Below are positions 58,435 through 64,000 of a stretch of 64,000 nt of DNA, in pieces. The number at the start of each line of letters is the position of its first letter. The stretch's first letter is position 1. Source of the DNA: Burkholderia cepacia GG4 (GTDB lineage: Bacteria > Pseudomonadota > Gammaproteobacteria > Burkholderiales > Burkholderiaceae); the NCBI RefSeq assembly GCF_000292915.1, contig NC_018513.1:2356001-2420000 (forward strand), given 5' to 3'. The notes below the pieces were generated by a model. The model had not been told where the DNA came from and searched no databases. It saw nothing but the letters and a program-made list of their open reading frames with translations. The position numbers and the translations under genes were made by a program.

Positions 58435-59451
58435 CTACGAACCGGCTCCCGCCTGCCGCGACACGCTCGGCGCGACACCGGTCCACCGCTTGTAGGCCTG
58501 CGAGAACGACGACATGTCGCTGAACCCCAGTTCCTCCGCGATTTCCTTGATCGACAGCCGCCCTTCGGCAATCAGCGCCTCTGCGCGCGCCTTGCGCACC
58601 GCATTGGAGATGTCGCGAAAGCATGCGCCCTCGTCCTGCAGCCGGCGCTTCAGCGTGCGCTCGCTCGTGTTGAGCAGCGTCGCGATGTCCTTCAGTTGCG
58701 GCGGCCGGTCGAACGGCCGCGTGACCAGGTATTCGTTCAGGAACGACACGAGGTCGACGCGCGTGCGCCTGCGCGCGATCAACTCCGCGCACAGGCGCTC
58801 GCACATCGCGGCGGTCGCGGCATTCGCCTGCGGCAACGGCCGTTCGAGGTGCGCATGCGCGAACGTGATCGCATTGGCCGGCCGACCGTACCGGACCCGC
58901 GTGCCGAGTACCTGCCGGCCACCCGGCTCCGCGCCATACGCGAGGTCGAACGTCGCGAGATCAAACGCGCTGCCGATCACGTCGCGCAGCACGCGGCAGG
59001 TCGCGCCCATCGCGCGCTCGACGAAGAAGCGCTGCAGCGGCGCGGACAGTTCCGGCGCCGCGTCGAACGCGATCGCATCGTGCCGACCGGCGCGGCGGTA
59101 CGTCATCCCGACGAAGGTATAGGTCAGCGCCAGATAGCGGCCCGCGAGCGCGACGGCGTCCATCCCGGTCGCGCTGCTGAGCAGCCCGTACCCGAGCAAT
59201 CCGTACGCCGACAACTGATACGACAGGCCGACCGTCAGACCGACGCCGGCCTCGTTCCCCGTCAGCGCAAGCAGGTTCGACGCGACGGTCAGCTCCTGCG
59301 CGGCCAGCACCGTGAAGTCCGGATCGGCCAGCTGCTTCAGCGTGAGCTGCGAGCCCTTCAGCAAGGCCGCCGGCGCGAGCTTGCGGTCGCGTCCGAACGC
59401 GATCATCAGCAGGACGGAAGCCGGGCTGCGGGCAAAGTTCCAGACGTTCAT
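58435..59451 (-). CDS. AraC-family transcriptional regulator
   Basis: This 338-residue regulator has an N-terminal Arabinose_bd domain (residues about 20-205) and a C-terminal AraC helix-turn-helix pair starting near residue 235 (PPQLKDIATLLNTSERTLKRRLQDEG, then IKEIAEELGFSDMSSFSQAYKRWTGVAPS). This type commonly controls esterase, hydrolase or lipid-degradation genes. It diverges from an alpha/beta hydrolase gene, its probable target, with a 135-bp gap. Confidence 0.9.
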   Translation of the reverse strand: MNVWNFARSPASVLLMIAFGRDRKLAPAALLKGSQLTLKQLADPDFTVLAAQELTVASNLLALTGNEAGVGLTVGLSYQLSAYGLLGYGLLSSATGMDAVALAGRYLALTYTFVGMTYRRAGRHDAIAFDAAPELSAPLQRFFVERAMGATCRVLRDVIGSAFDLATFDLAYGAEPGGRQVLGTRVRYGRPANAITFAHAHLERPLPQANAATAAMCERLCAELIARRRTRVDLVSFLNEYLVTRPFDRPPQLKDIATLLNTSERTLKRRLQDEGACFRDISNAVRKARAEALIAEGRLSIKEIAEELGFSDMSSFSQAYKRWTGVAPSVSRQAGAGS

Positions 59452-59586
59452 CGGACGCCTCGTGACGTGTGTTGGCCTAGATTCTAAAGCGGTTGGCCCG
59501 CGCCAGCATGGTTGGCGACAGACGGCCGGATCATGATGGGACCCATCGCAACCGCCCTTTCGTGCAATCGACCGGAGACCGCCGCC

Positions 59587-60561
59587 ATGTCCAGGACCTA
59601 TGCAGACCAGCCCGTCTGGCGCGCCATGCAGCACTTCCTGCCGCCCGACTTCCAGTGGACGGCCGACCGCCAGCCGCATGAAGAATGGTGGCGCTGGCAT
59701 GGTCATCGCATCCATCTCGACACGTATCGCAACCCTCACGCGAAAGTGAAGGCGATCCTGTTCCATGGCGTCGGCACCAACGGCCGGCAGATGTCGATGA
59801 TCGTCGGCGAGCAACTGGCACGCCGCGGCTACGAAACGATCGCGGTCGACATGCCCGAATACGGGATGACCGAAGTCGCACGCGGCGCGCTGGTGCGCTA
59901 CGACGACTGGGTACGTGCCGGCAGCGACCTGATCGACGCGGAGCGCGCGAAGGACGATCGCCCGATCGTGCTCTACGGGCTGAGCGCGGGCGGCATGCTG
60001 ACGTACCATGTGGCCGCGCTGAACGGCAAGGTCGCTGGCATCGTCGGCATGACGTTCCTCGATCAGCGCCTGCAACAAGTGCGCGACGAAACCGCGCGCA
60101 ACCTGTTCATGAGCCGCGTCGGCGGCCCGATGACGCACTTCTCAGCGAAGACGCCGCTGCGCGCGATGCGCATCCCGATGTCGCTCGCGAGCAAGATGCA
60201 CGCGCTCGTGAACCGCGACGACGCGCTCAAGGTGTGGATGTCCGATCGCACGTCGGCCGGCAACGCGATGACGATGGCCTTTCTCGATTCGTACATGACG
60301 TATCGGCCGGCACTCGAACCGGAGCAGTTCCGCGTATGCCCGATCCTGCTCACGCAGCCGGCGGCGGACCACTGGACGCCGAAGCACCTGAGCGAGCCGT
60401 TCCTCGCGCGCATCCGCAACGTGCCGGTCAAGGTCGTGATGCTGGACAACGCCGGCCACTATCCGCTCGAACAACCGGGGCTGGCGCAGATGGTCGATGC
60501 GATCGATGCGTTCTATCGCGACGTGACGGCGCAGTCCGCTCGAGCGCGCGAGCCTTCGTGA
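59587..60561 (+). CDS. Alpha/beta hydrolase (lysophospholipase-like)
   Basis: This 324-residue alpha/beta-fold hydrolase has the oxyanion segment AILFHGVGTNGRQM near residue 61, the nucleophile elbow LYGLSAGGMLTYHVA near residue 136, and a late His in NAGHYPLEQPG near 290. I start at MSRTYADQP, with CGGAG nine bases upstream, rather than at the earlier in-frame ATG at 59512. Its substrate is unknown; an ester or lipid is likely, under the divergent AraC regulator. Confidence 0.87.
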   Translation: MSRTYADQPVWRAMQHFLPPDFQWTADRQPHEEWWRWHGHRIHLDTYRNPHAKVKAILFHGVGTNGRQMSMIVGEQLARRGYETIAVDMPEYGMTEVARGALVRYDDWVRAGSDLIDAERAKDDRPIVLYGLSAGGMLTYHVAALNGKVAGIVGMTFLDQRLQQVRDETARNLFMSRVGGPMTHFSAKTPLRAMRIPMSLASKMHALVNRDDALKVWMSDRTSAGNAMTMAFLDSYMTYRPALEPEQFRVCPILLTQPAADHWTPKHLSEPFLARIRNVPVKVVMLDNAGHYPLEQPGLAQMVDAIDAFYRDVTAQSARAREPS

Positions 60562-60779
60562 CCGCCTGCAGCGAGGGCCCTTCAACGCATATCGCAAGGC
60601 AGCGTCGAACGGGTTGTTTGCGCATCGGCAATCAAAAGTTACGCGGGGAATGCGCATGCAGCGCGCCTGCTGTCGCATCGCCGACTTTGATCGATCGTTT
60701 GCAATCCGGATATTGCCGGCGCGAAACGTCATGTCGAATCCGGTGCGGGAAAGCCAAAGCCGCCGCCTGCTGCCGACGC

Positions 60780-60807
60780 AAAAAAAGCCCCGCCGTAGCG
60801 GGGCTTC
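60780..60807 (-). terminator. Terminator at the end of the bkd operon
   Basis: AAGCCCCGC with its complement and a CGTA loop is followed on the minus strand by seven T. It lies 28 bases past the lpdA stop codon and marks the end of the operon. Confidence 0.85.
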
Positions 60808-60833
60808 GTCCGGCCGTGCATGCCGGCACGCGT

Positions 60834-62225
60834 TCACACGTGCAACGCATGTCCCAGCGCGCGCAACGCCGCTTCCTGCATCGCTTCGCCGAGCGTCGGA
60901 TGCGCGTGGATCGTGCCGCCGATGTCTTCGAGCCGCGCGCCCATCTCGAGCGACTGCGAAAACGCCGCGGCCAGCTCCGACACGCCGCGCCCGACCGCCT
61001 GCCAGCCGACGATCAGGTGCGTGTCGCGGCGCGCGACCACGCGCACGAAACCGTCGGTCGCCTGCAGCGTCATCGCCCGCCCGTTCGCCGCGAACGGGAA
61101 CGACGCGCTGATGCAGTCGACGCCGGCCGCCTTCGCCTCGTCGGGCGACCAACCGGACGTGACGATCTCGGGATCGGTGAAGCACACGGCAGGGATCGAC
61201 GCGGGCACGAACTTGCGGCGGCGTCCCGCGATCAGCTCGGCCACCATCTCGCCTTGCGCCATCGCGCGATGCGCGAGCATCGGCTCGCCGGCGACGTCGC
61301 CGATCGCCCACACGTTGCGCATCGACGTCCTGCATTCGTCGTCGATACGCAACGCACGGCCGTTGCGATCGAGCGACAGCGACTCGAGCCCGAAGCCGTC
61401 GACGCGCGGCCGGCGACCGACCGCCACCAGCACGCGATCGGCCGGCAGCGTCTTCTCCGCGCCGTCGGGTGCCTGCACGCGCACCGCGCCGTCGTTCGCG
61501 AGGCCCAGCACCTGGTGGCCCAGCCACAACCCGACGCCGAGCCGCGCGAGCGAATCGGCGACCGGCTTCGCGAGTTCCGCGTCGTATGCGGGCAGCACGC
61601 GCTGCGCCGCTTCGACGATGCTGACGTCGACGCCGAGCTTGCGATAGACGAGCCCGAGTTCGAGCCCGATGTACCCGGCGCCGACGACGACCAGCCGCTT
61701 CGGCAACGACGTGGGCGACAGCGCTTCGGTCGACGATACGACGTGTCCGCCGAACGGCATCGACGGCAGCGCGACCGGTTCCGAACCCGTCGCGAGCAAC
61801 AGGTGCTCGCACGCGATCCGCGTCGTGTGATCGCCGGCGACGACGTCGACCGTCTTGCCGTCGACGACGCGCGCGTCGCCATTCAGCACGCGCACGCCGT
61901 GCTTCTTCAGCAGCGCGCCGACGCCGCGCGTGAGCCGCTCGACGATGCCGTCCTTCCACGCGACGCTTTTCGCGATGTCGATCTCCGGCGCGCGCACGCG
62001 AATGCCGAGCATTCCCTCGCCGGCCTGCCCGCGCGCCTGCTCGAACGCGTCGGCGACGTGGATCAGCGCCTTCGATGGAATGCAGCCGATGTTCAGGCAC
62101 GTGCCGCCGAGCTGTTCGCGCTCGACGAGCACCGTCGGAATGCCGAGCTGCCCCGCGCGAATCGCGGCGACGTAACCGCCCGGACCGCCACCGATCACGA
62201 GCAACGTGGTGTGTTCATTCTTCAT
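60834..62225 (-). CDS. lpdA: Dihydrolipoyl dehydrogenase (E3)
   Basis: E3 reoxidises dihydrolipoamide of the E2 core using FAD and NAD+. The 463-residue flavoprotein has the FAD-binding [19 protein letters not shown], the redox disulfide [15 protein letters not shown] near residue 44, the NAD-binding [13 protein letters not shown] near 176, and the C-terminal His-Glu region [14 protein letters not shown]. It is the last gene of the branched-chain dehydrogenase operon, starting five bases after the E2 gene ends, so it probably serves this complex rather than pyruvate dehydrogenase. Confidence 0.95.
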   Translation of the reverse strand: MKNEHTTLLVIGGGPGGYVAAIRAGQLGIPTVLVEREQLGGTCLNIGCIPSKALIHVADAFEQARGQAGEGMLGIRVRAPEIDIAKSVAWKDGIVERLTRGVGALLKKHGVRVLNGDARVVDGKTVDVVAGDHTTRIACEHLLLATGSEPVALPSMPFGGHVVSSTEALSPTSLPKRLVVVGAGYIGLELGLVYRKLGVDVSIVEAAQRVLPAYDAELAKPVADSLARLGVGLWLGHQVLGLANDGAVRVQAPDGAEKTLPADRVLVAVGRRPRVDGFGLESLSLDRNGRALRIDDECRTSMRNVWAIGDVAGEPMLAHRAMAQGEMVAELIAGRRRKFVPASIPAVCFTDPEIVTSGWSPDEAKAAGVDCISASFPFAANGRAMTLQATDGFVRVVARRDTHLIVGWQAVGRGVSELAAAFSQSLEMGARLEDIGGTIHAHPTLGEAMQEAALRALGHALHV

Positions 62226-62230
62226 CGGGC

Positions 62231-63568
62231 TCACTCCACGAACAGCAGTGCCGGGCGCTCGAGCACCCCGCGCACGGCCTGGATGAATTCGGCTGCATCC
62301 GCGCCGTCGACGACGCGATGGTCGAACGACGACGACAGGTTCATCATCTTGCGTGCGACGACCGCGCCGTCGCGGATCATCGGCCGCTCGACGATCCGGT
62401 TCACGCCGACGATGCCGACTTCGGGATGGTTGATGACCGGTGTCGACACGATGCCGCCGAGCGCGCCGAGGCTCGAGATCGTGATCGTCGAGCCGGTCAG
62501 TTCGTCGCGCTGCGCGCGGTTCGCACGCACCGCGTCGGCGAGCCGCGCGATTTCCGCCGAGATCGACCACACGTCGCGCGCTTCCGCATGACGCAGCACC
62601 GGCACCGTGAGACCGCCGTCCGTCTGCGTCGCGACCCCCATGTGCACCGCGCCGTAACGCATGACGACACCGGCTTCGTCGTCGTAGCGTGCGTTGATCT
62701 GCGGGAAGTCGCGCAGCGCGATCACCATCGCGCGGATCAGCAGCGGCAGCGGCGTGAGCCGGCCGCGCGTGTCGCCGTAGCGGCGGTTCAGCTCCGTGCG
62801 CAACGCTTCGAGCTCGGTGACGTCGATCTCCTCGACGTAGCTAAAGTGCGGAATGCGGCGCTTCGCTTCCTGCATCTTGCGCGCGATCGCACGCCGCAGG
62901 CCGATCACCGGCACCTCGGTCTCATCGTTGCGCTCGTCGTAGCCGTGCGCTTGCGATGCCCGCGCCGCGTCGCCGCCCGTGCGGGCGTACGCGTCGAGGT
63001 CCGCATGCAGGATCCGCCCTGCGTCGCCGGTGCCGCGCACGTAGCGCAGCTCGACGCCCATGTCCCATGCGCGCTGGCGCACCGCCGGCGACGCGAGCGG
63101 CCGCTCGCCCGGCGCGAGTGCCGCGCGCGGCGGCACCGCGTGCTCGGCGCGACGCGGCTCGGCCGGCGCGCGGTCAGCGGCGTGACGCGTGGCCTTCGAC
63201 GACGCGTGCGCTTCGGCTGCTTCGGTGACGTGGGATGACTTGGCAGGCGCGTCGATCGCCGCCGGACGCGGCGGCGCATCCGCACCGGCATCGCGGGCCT
63301 TCGCGCCCGGCTTCAGGTTGCCGTCGCCTTCGACTTCGAGACGGATCAGCTCGCTGCCGACCGCCATCATCTCGCCGATCCGGCCACCGAGCGCCAGCAC
63401 CTTGCCCGCGACCGGCGATGGAATCTCCACCGCCGCCTTGTCGGTCATCACATCGGCGAGCGGCTGGTCTTCAGCGATCGTCTGCCCGACCTGCACGTGC
63501 CAGGCCACCAGCTCGACCTCGGCGATCCCTTCGCCGATATCCGGCATCTTGATGACATGAATCCCCAT
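62231..63568 (-). CDS. bkdB: Branched-chain 2-oxoacid dehydrogenase E2 (lipoamide acyltransferase)
   Basis: E2 transfers branched acyl groups to CoA in Val/Leu/Ile breakdown. The 445-residue protein has one lipoyl domain with the lipoylated Lys in [14 protein letters not shown] near residue 44, a linker rich in Ala/Pro/Arg, an E1/E3-binding domain ([24 protein letters not shown]) near 155-190, and a catalytic domain ending in [17 protein letters not shown] with the catalytic His. Its start is within two bases of the E1 beta stop, so translation is coupled. Confidence 0.94.
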   Translation of the reverse strand: MGIHVIKMPDIGEGIAEVELVAWHVQVGQTIAEDQPLADVMTDKAAVEIPSPVAGKVLALGGRIGEMMAVGSELIRLEVEGDGNLKPGAKARDAGADAPPRPAAIDAPAKSSHVTEAAEAHASSKATRHAADRAPAEPRRAEHAVPPRAALAPGERPLASPAVRQRAWDMGVELRYVRGTGDAGRILHADLDAYARTGGDAARASQAHGYDERNDETEVPVIGLRRAIARKMQEAKRRIPHFSYVEEIDVTELEALRTELNRRYGDTRGRLTPLPLLIRAMVIALRDFPQINARYDDEAGVVMRYGAVHMGVATQTDGGLTVPVLRHAEARDVWSISAEIARLADAVRANRAQRDELTGSTITISSLGALGGIVSTPVINHPEVGIVGVNRIVERPMIRDGAVVARKMMNLSSSFDHRVVDGADAAEFIQAVRGVLERPALLFVE

Positions 63569-63569
63569 C

Positions 63570-64000
63570 TCAGGCCTCCATCACGCGTCGCAACGCTTCG
63601 CCAACCCGGGCCGGGCCGGGGAAATACGCCCATTCCTGTGCGTGCGGATACGGTGTGTCCCATCCCGTCGTGCGCTCGACCGGCGCCTCGAGGTGATAGA
63701 AGCAATGCTCCTGGACGAGCGACACCAGTTCCGCGCCATAGCCGCAGGTGCGGGTCGCCTCGTGCACCACCACGCAGCGGCCGGTCTTGCGCACCGATGC
63801 GACGATCGTGTCGAGATCGACCGGCCACAGCGTGCGCAGGTCGATCACTTCCGCGTCGATGCCCGTCTCCTCGGCCGCGGCGAGCGACACGTGGACGGTC
63901 GTGCCGTACGTCAGCACCGTCACGTCGTTGCCGGGCCGCACCACGGCGGCCGTATCGAGCGGCACCGTGTAATAGCCTTCCGGCACGGCGCTGCCCGGAT
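63570..64000 (-). CDS. bkdA2: Branched-chain 2-oxoacid dehydrogenase E1 beta, N-terminus beyond window
   Basis: This is the C-terminal 142 codons of the transketolase-like E1 beta subunit. The frame is open to the right edge. Typical stretches are DVTVLTYGTTVHVSLAAAEE, EVIDLRTLWPVDLDTIVASVRKTGRCVVVHEA, and GAELVSLVQEHCFYHLEAPV. E1 beta usually has 325-350 residues, so the rest lies outside. The order E1 beta-E2-E3 with almost no gaps shows a bkd operon. Confidence 0.92.
   Translation of the reverse strand, partial: PGSAVPEGYYTVPLDTAAVVRPGNDVTVLTYGTTVHVSLAAAEETGIDAEVIDLRTLWPVDLDTIVASVRKTGRCVVVHEATRTCGYGAELVSLVQEHCFYHLEAPVERTTGWDTPYPHAQEWAYFPGPARVGEALRRVMEA

Overview
The window is bacterial chromosomal DNA of very high GC content, tightly packed, and most like the genus Burkholderia (Burkholderia cepacia complex or a close relative). 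This rests on the gene order glmM-folP-ftsH-rlmE-yhbY, the order carA-lysE-carB-greA, the recognisable protein sequences, and Burkholderia-style porin, DUF4148 and DUF2242 proteins. Species cannot be fixed from this window. No tRNA, rRNA, CRISPR array, prophage or intact insertion sequence was seen.

Region 1 (1-20.7 kb) is mostly housekeeping. On the minus strand lie glmM (cut by the window edge), folP, ftsH and rlmE. The yhbY gene diverges from them. A minus-strand block follows: carA, a LysE-type exporter, carB, greA and a DUF4149 membrane protein, with a strong terminator between carB and greA. Then come an MFS transporter, mltD, and the conserved group gloB / SAM methyltransferase / rnhA / dnaQ. 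A ynfA-like protein and a ProP-type MFS transporter close this part.

Region 2 (20.7-27.1 kb) holds a small hypothetical gene, a glutathione S-transferase, and an intracellular polyhydroxybutyrate depolymerase gene (phaZ) split by about 2.74 kb of foreign sequence. That sequence has lower GC and carries pieces of two glycosyltransferase genes in antisense. It also holds a noisy direct duplication of about 430 bp. All of this may be an assembly error rather than biology. A phosphoribosyltransferase and a degenerate phospholipase-D-like protein follow.

Region 3 (27.2-36.0 kb) is a complete malonate decarboxylase system on the minus strand: madL, madM, mdcA, mdcC, mdcD, mdcE, mdcG, mdcB, mdcH. 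A LysR regulator diverges from madL. The genes supply uptake of malonate, the alpha/gamma/beta enzyme subunits and the acyl carrier protein, synthesis and attachment of the special prosthetic group, and malonyl loading.

Region 4 (36-46.4 kb) has a DUF4148 protein, a hydroxyacyl-CoA dehydrogenase-like enzyme, a pair of Hsp20 small heat-shock proteins, a zinc-ribbon protein, TerC with a divergent NhaR-like LysR regulator, a DUF2242 lipoprotein with a repetitive tail, a 7-bp tandem repeat, a PLP-dependent dehydratase with a divergent LysR regulator, a candidate small RNA, and an MFS exporter.

Region 5 (46.4-60.6 kb) looks like nitrogen-compound and polyamine catabolism: a deacetylase-family amidohydrolase, an M20 amidohydrolase, an MFS transporter broken by one stop codon, LysR regulators, a porin, an NCS1 permease with a GntR/HutC-like operator upstream, an SRAP protein, a GNAT acetyltransferase and an agmatinase-family ureohydrolase. 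An NAD(P)-binding protein, an AraC regulator and an alpha/beta hydrolase follow. Region 6 (60.8-64 kb) is the distal part of a branched-chain 2-oxoacid dehydrogenase operon (E1 beta, E2, E3) ending in a clear terminator.
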